Positions 8,940 through 18,339 of a stretch of 64,000 nucleotides of DNA are shown here, piece after piece. Source of the stretch: Mikania micrantha (Eukaryota; Streptophyta; Magnoliopsida; Asterales; Asteraceae). Positions within the stretch are counted from its first letter, which is position 1, and every line of letters begins with the position of its first letter. The notes under the pieces are model-generated. The model had not been told where the DNA came from. It made no database searches and saw nothing but the letters and a program-made list of their open reading frames with translations. The stretch spans positions 67,752,187 to 67,816,186 of the forward strand of contig CM018683.1 in the NCBI GenBank assembly GCA_009363875.1. Direction: 5' to 3'. Both the position numbers and the translations under genes were made by a program.

Positions 8940-10335
8940 CTTTTCACATCCATTTGAAAAACCTTGAAGTTTTTGGCAGCTGCAAAGGCTAAAAATATTC
9001 TGATTGCTTCAATTCTTGCAACTGGAGCAAAAAATTCATCATAATCAATGCCTTCTTCCTGTGCATACCCCTGAACAACCAACCTTGCCTTGTTCTTGAT
9101 GACCACTCCCTTCTCATCCTTCTTGTTTTTGAATACCCAATTTGTTCCAATGGGATACTTACCCTTAGGTAAAGGGCAAATTTTCCAAACACCTTGCCTT
9201 TCAAATTGAAGAAGCTCCTCTTGCATGGCCTCTACCCAACTGTTGTCTTTCAATGCTTAAGCAACTTTCTTTGGTTCTTCTTGGGATAGAAGGCAAGAAA
9301 ACAAACATATGTTTGCTTCATGCATAGAGCTTCTTGTTCTTACTCCTTCTTCAACATTACCAATAATGTTCTCAACTGGATGGGTGTTATGGATGCGAGT
9401 TCTAGGGATCACATCCAACTGAGAAGCTAGATCCAGATTTCTTGACTCAAGGTTAGGAAGTATCACCTCAAGCCGGATTTCTGGCATATCTTGAGGTCTT
9501 TGAGATTGGACTGTTGTGGGATTATTTTCTATGAGAAAAGATGTTTCCAGAGTGTTTGGAACTGATTGGACTGTTGAGGGACTCACATCTTCTTCTTGAC
9601 TCCTTGGAACTGAAGTAGAGTCACTTAAAGGGATAGCATGAGATGTGTCCACTGTCTCAGACTGAGAGACATCATTATGTGCTGAAGTGGATTCTGCCAA
9701 GATTTGTCTTGAATCCATTGGCAGTTCAACACGAAAGTCTTCTTCTCTTGTGGACTGGGAGGAGTTTGTGGTAGTTGTCTGTGACTCTGGAACATACTCT
9801 TTCACAAGATTAAATGCAGATGTAAAGCTATCAAGATCAAATAGCCAATCAGGGCCAGTTCCAGGCTTATTTATAGTATGTTCATTAAACTGAACATTTG
9901 CAGACTCTTCAATAATTCTGGAAGCTTTGATGTATACTCTATATGCTTTTGCATGTGAAGAGTACCCAACAAAGTAGCCCTCCGCTAATTTCTCAGCAAA
10001 CTTGGCTAAGTGATCTTTGGTATTCAAGATGGTGCATTGACATCCAAATGGTTTGAGAAATCCAGTAAATGGCTTTCTCTTATGCCAAATTTCATAAGGA
10101 GTCATACCATGTGTCTTAACTACCAATACTCTATTTTGGACATAGCAGGCAGTATTGACTGCTTCAGCCCAAAAAGTTATTGGAAGTTTGGCATCAGACG
10201 ACATGGTTCTAGTAGCCTCAATTAGTATCCTATTCCTTCTCTCAGCAACACCATTTTGATGTGGAGTCCTAGGAGCACTGAATTGTCTTGTGATGCCTTT
10301 AGATTCACAAAAAGAATTTAAAACATAATTTTCCG
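8940..10335 (-). pseudogene. Ty1/Copia pol fragment (integrase core end to RT start)
   Basis: Minus strand. The reading frame enters at about 10335 in the integrase core (NGVAERRNR containing the catalytic Glu, just upstream of 10204). It passes through the integrase C-terminal region (PFGCQCTILN, GYFVGYSSHAKAYRVY) and a Ser/Thr-rich linker, then RT (WVEAMQEELLQF, GTNWVFKNK, ARLVVQGYAQEEGIDYDE, VFQMDVKS). An in-frame TAA lies at 9254-9256. The frame ends at 8939, where the Cassandra element cuts RT just after the first catalytic Asp. The right break at about 10335 meets an old Gypsy LTR. It resembles the pol of the two complete Copia elements here but is a separate copy. LTRs, gag and the rest of RT are missing. 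Confidence 0.85.
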
Positions 10336-11840
10336 ATTATAAATCCACGTTAAAAGAATGATTGTGATTATCATGATTTGATAGTACTCGAGAAATCGTG
10401 AACGTGTGTGAAAACCGTGCGAAAAACGGAGTTCCTAATTTTCCGGAATCGTAAAAAGAAGAAAAATTCGAAGTTATTGCATTCCAGAACTCTCCGTGGT
10501 ACGCCAAGGCCATTTTGAGGTCCCTTAGCGATACACGATGAGTCAAAATGTCTAATATTACTCCGGATTTCTTCGCAGCACGCCAAGAGTCAATCCGCCC
10601 TCCTTGGCAATACGCGACGAGTGAGTCGGTTTGAAAGACAGATTGAAAAATCAAAATGCATGCAGAAAACTTATCTTTTTCATCTCTCGACTCCAACACA
10701 CACATAGACGCACCAGATAAAGATTTAAGCTCCAAATCAGAGTTTTGAAGCCATCAGATCATCATATTGAAGCTAGGTAACGATTCTAGATCACATGTTC
10801 GTCGTGTTACAAGCAAAAATCCCTTCGATCAGGTAACGATCTGTTTTATCCTACTAGTATGATAATGGTTTGATTAGATCTTGTTTTTGAAAGTAATGGA
10901 ATAGTTATAATTGTTGATGGTTGCCTAGATGATGGCTAGGAATGGTTAGAAACGAAAAACTTGATATGTTAACGGGTAAATCCTTATTTTGATCCGTTAT
11001 AATGCCCGGTTATTATGAAACTATATCTTAGATTATAATGGTTTAAACCATTTTATTGTAACAATGATTATGATTGTCTTGATCATTTCTTGGAATGCTA
11101 GGTTTAATCCAAGTGTTTCAAACTAATGAAAAACATTAAGATAATCATTGGAATAACGATATGATGTTTATGATAACAGTCATATTAGTAAAATACATAT
11201 GGTTATTAAACCTATTATAATATCACATTCTTATGTTTCATGATACCTAAGTGATCAATAACACACATTGACTATTCCTAAGCCATAAATCCATCTAGAA
11301 ATTGTTTCAGTGTTATAATTAGCAACCATACCTATTTGGTTAATCTGAGAACATTCTGATTAGTTTAATGAGTCATCAACCTTGTATTAGGAACCCTCGA
11401 ACCATTGTAGGTTTCCACATTATCATACATTGTATGATATTCAACTAAATTAACTAATTAAAGACTTAATATCAATTTGATGACTTTAAAGACAATGTCC
11501 TTGACATTGAACGTTGAGAAAGATCTAATCAGTAAGTTAAAACATAAATAACTTATAAAACATTAATTAATGCAGAATTAAACCATAACTACCAGTCTGC
11601 TCGTTGATTTTGAACTTTGATATCTCAAATGAGTTTCGTACAACCCATTTTCCTTTTTAATGCTTTACAAACATCGGGGTATTTCTATGAAAACGTTTTG
11701 AACATATGATATGTATCATGGTTATCTGTGTGATTTCATGTGAACTTGTGGTGAACTTGTAAGATTTCATGAGATTTTGCCTGTAGCTCTCTATCACAAT
11801 ATCTAAAAGTCCTCATTTCTCGAACTGTATCTAGCGAACC
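10336..11840 (+). repeat. Old Gypsy LTR fragment, inverted relative to Gypsy-2 LTRs
   Basis: Read in reverse complement, this aligns along its whole length with the Gypsy-2 LTRs (about 25420-26890). Anchors include AAATCCACG at its left edge, the motif region with CTTAGCGATACACGATGAG (10528), TTAACGGGTAAATCCTTATT (10970) and GAGATTTTGCCTG (11770). The first 60 or so bases of the LTR are missing at the left. The right edge (GTATCTAGCGAACC) is cut by the Tat LTR. It is clearly more diverged than the two Gypsy-2 LTRs are from each other. No gene is seen. Confidence 0.75.
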
Positions 11841-12346
11841 TGTTAGGCGCTAAATATTTCCACTCGGGATATTTCAGGATCCGGGATATTTCAAGATCAG
11901 GTATATTCAGGGATATACATCATTACTAACCATTATCTCTGCTTGTCTAATTTATGTTGCAAGATTTCAGGGATTGACAGGTTGTCATACAGCTTAGCCA
12001 AATATCACGGAAACAAGCTTCAACTAATTCAACTAGGATGCGGCATCTAAGAGAGATTCATGAAATCAGTTTGAATGAGTCTCCCACGTTTGGAAAGTGC
12101 TGGGATATTCGCAACTACCTTATGAACGTTGTTGACCGTTCTCTTGTATTTTCATAGTATATATACCGAGGCAATTGATCGATATATGACACATGATACA
12201 CACTAAACACACAGGAGCTCACTTACATACTTAGCATCGATCAACTTGTGCTCTTTTCTTGTATTCTACTCGCTTGAATATTAATAAAACTAGGCAGAGT
12301 GACATTTGTCACCTCCCGAGGTTTTTATGCCGGCAATCCTAAGGGA
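11841..12346 (+). repeat. Tat 5' LTR, first part
   Basis: Starts TGTTAGGCGCT; its first 174 bases match 62902-63075. It continues at 24042-24237 after Copia-1, for a total of about 702 bp. A TATA box lies at 12158. The start is rich in GGATAT words. Confidence 0.85.
12158..12165 (+). promoter_or_regulatory. TATA box of Tat LTR
   Basis: TATATATA followed by CCGAGG in the middle of the LTR, on the element's coding strand. Confidence 0.55.
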
Positions 12347-12907
12347 TGTAAGATCAGATGTTCTCATTTGATCAATAGCAGCGGAATTCAACGATGAATT
12401 AGCTCAATATTAGCAAGAACAAAGTTAATTCAATCAAACAGTAAAGCACAAGTTTGTTATAGAAAGAGAATTTCTGCAAAAGGAATAATTCTTTCAATCG
12501 CAATAACTTCGTTAATCAATTCAATGTGTCAACTGCCCTAATATAGAAGCAGTGACGTCTGATGATGTCACAAGATGTTGACATCTAACAGACAAAATAT
12601 AACTACTGAAAATAACTAAACTACTGAAAGAAGACTACAACATCTGATGAGTAAAATACTCATCAGACTTTTTACAAGTATTGAAAGGAAACTACTGAAG
12701 ACTAAACTAAACACCACAACAGCTGAAAGCTAACACTTCAGATGTTGTGAACAACGTCTGAAGACTTGTTCTTCAGAGCTTGTAACTCTTCAGATCTTCT
12801 CTTCAACAGTTGTTTGTCTTCAGCCTTTGTGTTCTTTTTCAGTTGTTGTGAGCCTGTGGGACTTAGAGGATTTTCTGATCAGGCTCATTGGTTCTTTTGG
12901 TCCAACA
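12347..12907 (-). repeat. Copia-1 3' LTR
   Basis: TGTAAGATCAG...GTCCAACA on the plus strand. Rich in CATCAGA/TCTGATG/CTTCAGA words, especially 12570-12830. Confidence 0.92.
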
Positions 12908-12922
12908 AACTCCCCCTGAACC
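12908..12922 (-). other. Copia-1 polypurine tract
   Basis: The minus strand reads GGTTCAGGGGGAGTT directly before the LTR start. Confidence 0.75.
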
Positions 12923-13133
12923 AATGCAGCCAAAACCTCTAATTATTAGTTGTCCCACTTATTGTTGATTTTCCAGGCAGAAAGATGTGTCTTTTTCTTT
13001 AGAGATCAGCTTCTAAGATGACCAATTAAGTGTAGGCCTGGATGACAGCAGCTTCAGAAAATCTAACAGTTGAAGAATGAGAGAGAACTCCAATTGGGGA
13101 ATAGACTAAGAGTTGTTGCCTCTCTCATTGAAG

Positions 13134-16100
13134 CTACTGCCCATGCACAAGTTTGAAAGATTCTCTGACATAGGCTTCCAGAAGAACGTCTTGATCTTCA
13201 ATGGTTAGTTGCTCTGGCTCACCTTCAAAAAAGAACTCAGGTCCATAGTATTCAGAGAGATACCTGCATGTGGACCCATTGTGCAATTCAATCCTTGTGA
13301 TTTCTCTGTATACGAATTCATCTGGATGTTTTCCTTCAAGGAACAGTTGTAGCTCATTCTTCTTTACCCCTTCCATTCTTTTGTATACCAGCCCCTTCTT
13401 GATCATTTTGTTTTCCAATAACTTAGAAGCTGGCATCTTAGCATTGTAGAACTTTTTAAAATCATCAATGATTTCCCAAGGGTCCATCACAAACCCAGCC
13501 ATAATATCAGCACTTATCACCCTTTTGATTCTTCCTCTATATTCTTGTGGAATGTTTCTTGTGTGTATCCTGTGTTGCACCCTTGGGTCAGGCCATACCC
13601 GGATTACATCTTTCCTGTACTGGAAGGTATGCCTTAGTGCAAACAGTCTTTGTGCTTCCTTTCTCATGACTGTTAGTGAAGAAGTCTGAGGGTAATCTTT
13701 GTCTACCAATCTTAGAATCTTGTCATCATATACTCTCTGACTTTCTTCTTCTTCTATCTTTACCTTCACAGCTTCCATCTGAGATTCAGGTGTCATCTTT
13801 GGATGTTGTCCAAACACCAAAGGCTTTTCAGGAATATAGTTGGCAGGCAATGTTACTACTTTCTTTTGAACAACCAATTCTGAACCAGTTTTTGATGATT
13901 CAGGTTTATGAACTTTTGCTTTAATTACAGTGGAGATGGGAAGCATGTCTTCCTCATCAGATTCCTCCTCTTCTTGAATCCTTAATAATCTCCTTTTCTT
14001 GGGAGGAGCACTAACATCAGCAACTTGAGCAACTTGAACATCAGATTTTTGTGCTTGCATTTCCTCTTGTTCAATTTCTTGTGATTCAGAGGTTGTAAAC
14101 TCTTCTGTTACTTTCTCAACATTTTCTTCAACTTCTTTATCACCAATTTCTTCAATTTCCTTTTCCACATTCTCTATATTGACTTGCTCAACCTCCTCCT
14201 CAGCAACAGTATCCATCTCAGCAAGTTTATTCTTCTTTTGTCTTTTATATGTAACTTGAATAGCTGGAGACCTTTCAGAAGCAATATCTTCATCTTCATT
14301 TCTTTGCCTTTTAGAAGCTGAAGCTGTGACTGAGTCTGTTCCTAACTCCCCCTTTTTGGCTGTAGGGGAAGAAGGAGTGTAAAGAGAAGTAAACTTGGCA
14401 GTCACAGCATCATCTACCATTTGCTGGATTTGAGATTGTGAGGGTAGCCTCTCATCAAGGGCTTGGGTGATGATGTTCTTTAGTAAGGGAATGATGAGAG
14501 GTATAACAGTGAGAAGGGCAGCAGCTAATGCCTCTGGGGGGCTAGAACCCAAAGGATTAGTGCCTGAAGCAGAGGCTGGTGGCTTGTTAAGTTGTGGAAT
14601 AGAGGAGGAAGTGTTTGTGTGACCTTCAAGATTAGAAGGTGCCATCTGTGGGGTAATAGGGGAAGATGGTCTTTTGTCCTTGGACATCTTGGTGAGTAGC
14701 TCATTGAGCCTACAGACCTCAGCCTCAAGGAGTTTGTTCTGTTGCAGAACATCAGCAAGGGTCCTTTGGTCATCAGTAGTCTTGGCTAAATCATCTGACC
14801 TCCTGATAGTATCAGGATCTACCTGAGTTGAGTGTGGCTCAACATGCTCAGGTGCCCCTTTTTCTTGGAACTGGGGACTTCCAACCTCAGGGGTAATCCC
14901 TTCATCAGTTGTTGCCTCTGACAGGGTCTTAGCTATGTTACTACTATCAATCACTCCAAATGATGGAGGTGAAGAAGTAGCAGCCCTGTCAGATATCAGA
15001 ATCTCTCTTTCCACACTAGGAGATCTGATTTGGTAGTCAAAGTCCTGTGGGTTATCAGAGACACTTTGATCCTCCCCCTCAATGTGGGAGCTAATCCCAG
15101 TAGTGATAGGTGTCTGGGTGGGGATAGGAGTGTTCAACTGATCCAGGATTTGTTCAATAACAAAAGTTGGGCTTTGTTGGGTGGTTTCCATAGGATTTGG
15201 CTGTGAAGCAGAATGCACCCGGGGAGAGTGGTGCTGTTCAATAGAAACCTTTTCAACTGAAAGAGGTTCTAGAAATGTGTCTGCCCCTTCAATGGTTGCA
15301 CCAGGTTCCTGTTGAGAGGAATCCTGGGCGGTTTGAGCTGGTGGAGTCTGATGGACCACTGGTTGACTACTCCCAGTGGCCATATCATGCCTTGGTGAGG
15401 CATGGGCAGACTCAGGGGACTCATTTCCCTGAGCAGCCTTTTTGGGCTTTTTGGATTTTGGTTTGGTGGGGACTTTGGATTTGGATGTAGAAGTGGAGAC
15501 TGTGGGTTCCCTCTGCTTGGGTTTTAGCTTTCGGGCAGCCTCTTTGAGAGTGGTGTTGGTGTTGTGTCGGGAATATACCTCCAGTAGAACAGCTGGAGCA
15601 GAGATCCCCTGACCAACAAGGCCATTGTGCTGTAACTGTTTTTCTATGATGGCCATGATAAATCGTGGATAAAGTAGCCATCTAGAAGAAACAGGCTTAC
15701 CAGCATGTTCAGTTAATTCTGAAAACAATATTTGTGAAAAGTTTAGTTTTTGAAATTCCAGAATTGAATACAATACCTGTTGCCACCTGGAGGACATTTG
15801 GTCCCATGAGGAAGATTTCGGAACCAAGCAAATGTTGATCATATGAAATATCAGACGCTCCGGATCATTGAAATTCTTCTTGTACAGAGTTGAATCACTT
15901 AGGTCACCTTGGTATTCATGACTTGTGAAACAGAGGTCAAGTTGGTTCTTTGGGAATTGGGTGATTAAGTTCGCATCATCAAGTTGGAGAACCTCCCTTA
16001 GTTCAGCTGGACTGATGTGCACATTATGACCATTTACTGTTGAACGAAGAGATATCACACCAGTGCCGATGTTGATGAGCTCGACATTCATCCAAAATTG

Positions 16101-16259
16101 ATGAATGGATTCAACATGAAGTGTGGGATTTATGAGAAAGGCGGTTTGGAATTGGGATGCATTCATTAAGTTAACTGCTTCATCAAACTTGGACCAGAAA
16201 GGAGATTTGGTGAGGTAGGCAACAGAGTTATGACGAGGTTTAAGGTTCATGGTCGCCAT
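13134..16259 (-). CDS. Copia-1 ORF3, large third ORF of unknown function (intact)
   Basis: An uninterrupted 1041-residue protein between RNase H and the 3' LTR, starting ATGGCGACC at 16259. Residues about 1-215 form a globular domain (FWSKFDEAVNL, FWMNVELINIG, VNGHNVHISPAELREVL, WLLYPRFIMAIIEKQL) that aligns by eye with the start of Copia-2 ORF3. The middle (about 240-500) is low-complexity Ser/Pro/Gln/Thr. A coiled-coil-like heptad stretch lies at about 497-525. Basic patches at about 646 (SKRQR), 669 (YKRQKKNK) and 751 (PPKKRRLLR) look like nuclear localisation signals. An acidic Glu-rich stretch lies between them. The last 250 residues look globular (VIRVWPDPRVQHRIHTRN). There is no signal peptide or membrane span, unlike a viral envelope. 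SIRE elements are known to carry an extra ORF here. A nuclear regulatory role is inference. Confidence 0.85.
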   Translation of the reverse strand: MATMNLKPRHNSVAYLTKSPFWSKFDEAVNLMNASQFQTAFLINPTLHVESIHQFWMNVELINIGTGVISLRSTVNGHNVHISPAELREVLQLDDANLITQFPKNQLDLCFTSHEYQGDLSDSTLYKKNFNDPERLIFHMINICLVPKSSSWDQMSSRWQQVLYSILEFQKLNFSQILFSELTEHAGKPVSSRWLLYPRFIMAIIEKQLQHNGLVGQGISAPAVLLEVYSRHNTNTTLKEAARKLKPKQREPTVSTSTSKSKVPTKPKSKKPKKAAQGNESPESAHASPRHDMATGSSQPVVHQTPPAQTAQDSSQQEPGATIEGADTFLEPLSVEKVSIEQHHSPRVHSASQPNPMETTQQSPTFVIEQILDQLNTPIPTQTPITTGISSHIEGEDQSVSDNPQDFDYQIRSPSVEREILISDRAATSSPPSFGVIDSSNIAKTLSEATTDEGITPEVGSPQFQEKGAPEHVEPHSTQVDPDTIRRSDDLAKTTDDQRTLADVLQQNKLLEAEVCRLNELLTKMSKDKRPSSPITPQMAPSNLEGHTNTSSSIPQLNKPPASASGTNPLGSSPPEALAAALLTVIPLIIPLLKNIITQALDERLPSQSQIQQMVDDAVTAKFTSLYTPSSPTAKKGELGTDSVTASASKRQRNEDEDIASERSPAIQVTYKRQKKNKLAEMDTVAEEEVEQVNIENVEKEIEEIGDKEVEENVEKVTEEFTTSESQEIEQEEMQAQKSDVQVAQVADVSAPPKKRRLLRIQEEEESDEEDMLPISTVIKAKVHKPESSKTGSELVVQKKVVTLPANYIPEKPLVFGQHPKMTPESQMEAVKVKIEEEESQRVYDDKILRLVDKDYPQTSSLTVMRKEAQRLFALRHTFQYRKDVIRVWPDPRVQHRIHTRNIPQEYRGRIKRVISADIMAGFVMDPWEIIDDFKKFYNAKMPASKLLENKMIKKGLVYKRMEGVKKNELQLFLEGKHPDEFVYREITRIELHNGSTCRYLSEYYGPEFFFEGEPEQLTIEDQDVLLEAYVRESFKLVHGQ

Positions 16260-16349
16260 GGAAGCAGAGACTTGAGAGGGAAGATAGGTTTTTGAAATAG
16301 GTTTAAAGTTCTGAGAAAGTGATAATGAAACAACTGAAGAAGGTTTGAG

Positions 16350-16358
16350 TTAAATAGA
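16350..16358 (-). promoter_or_regulatory. TATA-like box upstream of Copia-1 ORF3
   Basis: The minus strand reads CTCTATTTAACTC. It is 91 bases upstream of the ORF3 ATG and just downstream of the motif cluster. Confidence 0.35.
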
Positions 16359-16443
16359 GAAAACAGCAGAGGTTGAAACATCTGAAGAGTAAAGGTACTC
16401 ATCAGATGTTATCGACAGATTTTGTTCATCAGTTGTTTTCAGC

Positions 16444-16672
16444 AGTTGCTCATCAGACTTTGTGAAAAATATGTTCATCAGAACTTGTGAACATTTTGGT
16501 CATCAGACCTTGTGAAAAAGTTGTTCATCAGAACTTGTGAACATTTTGGTCATCAGACCTTGTGAAAAATTTGTTCATCAGAACTTGTGAACATTTTGGT
16601 CATCAGACTTTGTGAAAAAGTTGTTCATCAGAACTTGTGAACATTTTGGTCATCAGACTTTGTGAAAAATGT
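16444..16672. repeat. 50-bp tandem repeat upstream of Copia-1 ORF3
   Basis: About 4.5 copies of a 50-bp unit of two half-units, TTCATCAGAACTTGTGAACA and GGTCATCAGACCTTGTGAAA, so a CATCAGA word recurs about every 25 bp. Copies differ by single bases. Confidence 0.9.
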
Positions 16673-16878
16673 GTGACCTTCAGTACTTAGTGAACCAGCA
16701 CCCATCAGTACTTGTAACTTAGAGTATTGGTAAAGGTCAAAGCTTTCCTTGAATCAGTACTTCTGATATTTATCAGAATTTACTGAAAATATCAAAAATT
16801 TCAAGGTAAAAAAAAAAATTTATTAAAAATTGAATATTTTTGGATTTTTGTAAAATTTAAAGTTTATTTATAAAAAAT

Positions 16879-18339
16879 CTATTCAAGTTGCAGCATACCA
16901 AGCCTAAGAACTAAATTTTGAAAAGTGGAGGTGTCTAAAGGCTTAGTAAAGATGTCTGCAAGCTCATCAGCACTAGGAACAAACTTTGGATCAATCAGAC
17001 CCTTTTCAAAACAATCTCTTATAAAATAATGTCTGATCTCAATATGTTTGGTCCTAGAGTGCTGAACTGGATTCTTGACAATACAAAGAGCTGAGGCACT
17101 ATCCATTAACAATGGTGTCTTAGACTCTTTGATGCCATAATCCAATAGTTGAGTTTGAAGCCAGAGAATTTGTGAAGTACAGCTTGCAGCAGCAATGTAC
17201 TCGGCTTCAGCTGTTGAAATGGCCACAGATGTTTGTTTCTTACTTTGCCAAGAAACCAAACAATTACCTAGAAACTGACAACCACCAGAAGTTGATTTTC
17301 TGGTGAGTTTGCATCCTGCATAGTCACTATCAGAGAAAGCAACAAGTTTGCAGGAATGCCCAGTGGAATACCAAATTCCTAGTGATTGAGTGCCCTGCAA
17401 GTATCTGAAAATTCTTTTAACAGCAATCAAATGAGATTCTTTAGGTGCAGCCTGAAATCTAGCACAAACACATGTAGCAAACATAATGTCTGGCCTAGAT
17501 GCTGTGAGATACATCAAGGACCCAATCATACATCTATAAAGAGTTTCATCAACTGATTTACCTTTCACATCTGCATCAAGTTGTGTGGTGCTGCTCATGG
17601 GGTTAGAACATTGTTTACAGTTGTGCAAATAAAATTTCTTTAACAACTCTTTTGTGTATTTGGATTGATGAATGAAAATGCCATCAATACTTTGTTTGAT
17701 TTGAAGACCCAAGAAAAACTGTAATTCCCCCATGGCACTCATTTCAAAATTTTTGGTCATTAACTCAGTGAAATCAGCACACAACTTTGGATCAGATGAA
17801 GCAAATATAATGTCATCAACATAAATTTGAACAAGTAGCTTATGTTGTCCTACATTCTTTATGAATAAAGTTTTATCAATGGAGCCTCTAGTGAAATTAT
17901 TTTTAAGAAGAAAAGTGGATAGAGTGTCATACCAAGCTCTAGGTGCTTGTTTCAACCCATAAAGAGCTTTATCAAGCTTATACACCCAATCAGGATGTTT
18001 GTTGTCCTCAAAACCTGGTGGTTGACACACATACACTTCCTCTTTTATTGTACCATATAAGAAAGCAGTTTTGACATCCATTTGAAAAACTTTTAGTTTG
18101 TGTAAGGCAGCATATGCTAAAAACAATCTAATTGCTTCCAGTCTAGCTACAGGGGCAAAAGTCTCATCATAATCAATACCTTCTTCCTGAGAGAACCCCT
18201 GTACAACCAGTCTGGCCTTGTTCTTAATTATTTGACCATTTTCATCAGTTTTATTCCTAAACACCCATTTAGTGCCTATTGCACACTTACCTTGGGGTAA
18301 AGGAACCAGCTCCCAGACTTGTTGTTTCTTGAACTGCAA
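16879..18339 (-). CDS. pol: Copia-1 reverse transcriptase-RNase H
   Basis: The 486-residue segment copies element RNA into DNA. RT starts WELVPLPQGK and IGTKWVFRNK. The catalytic Asp is at residue 88 (QMDVKTAFL) and YVDD at 173-176 (QIYVDDIIFAS). Copia RNase H follows, with SDSDYAGC (Asp about 337), TAEAEYIAAASC (about 376-387) and HIEIRHYFIRD near the end. The frame is continuous with the upstream integrase ORF except for one TAG at 18340-18342. A homologue reads through that position, so this looks like one point nonsense within a single pol. The stop at 16879 is the natural end. Confidence 0.92.
   Translation of the reverse strand: MQFKKQQVWELVPLPQGKCAIGTKWVFRNKTDENGQIIKNKARLVVQGFSQEEGIDYDETFAPVARLEAIRLFLAYAALHKLKVFQMDVKTAFLYGTIKEEVYVCQPPGFEDNKHPDWVYKLDKALYGLKQAPRAWYDTLSTFLLKNNFTRGSIDKTLFIKNVGQHKLLVQIYVDDIIFASSDPKLCADFTELMTKNFEMSAMGELQFFLGLQIKQSIDGIFIHQSKYTKELLKKFYLHNCKQCSNPMSSTTQLDADVKGKSVDETLYRCMIGSLMYLTASRPDIMFATCVCARFQAAPKESHLIAVKRIFRYLQGTQSLGIWYSTGHSCKLVAFSDSDYAGCKLTRKSTSGGCQFLGNCLVSWQSKKQTSVAISTAEAEYIAAASCTSQILWLQTQLLDYGIKESKTPLLMDSASALCIVKNPVQHSRTKHIEIRHYFIRDCFEKGLIDPKFVPSADELADIFTKPLDTSTFQNLVLRLGMLQLE

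Larger units (their letters stand above)
16260..16878 (-). promoter_or_regulatory. Copia-1 spacer upstream of ORF3: motif cluster and candidate internal promoter
   Basis: This 619-bp non-coding spacer lies between RNase H and ORF3. It holds many CATCAGA/TCTGATG words (about 16377-16740), a 50-bp tandem array, and a TATA-like CTATTTAA at 16350-16358, about 90 bases before the ORF3 ATG. The same word cluster lies upstream of the LTR TATA. An own promoter for ORF3 is inferred. Confidence 0.5.

Noticed and set aside
13134..16259. ORF3 as a captured host gene or as an envelope gene
   Set aside because: A homologous ORF lies at the same place in a second Copia element, so it belongs to the family. 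No signal peptide or membrane span supports an envelope.
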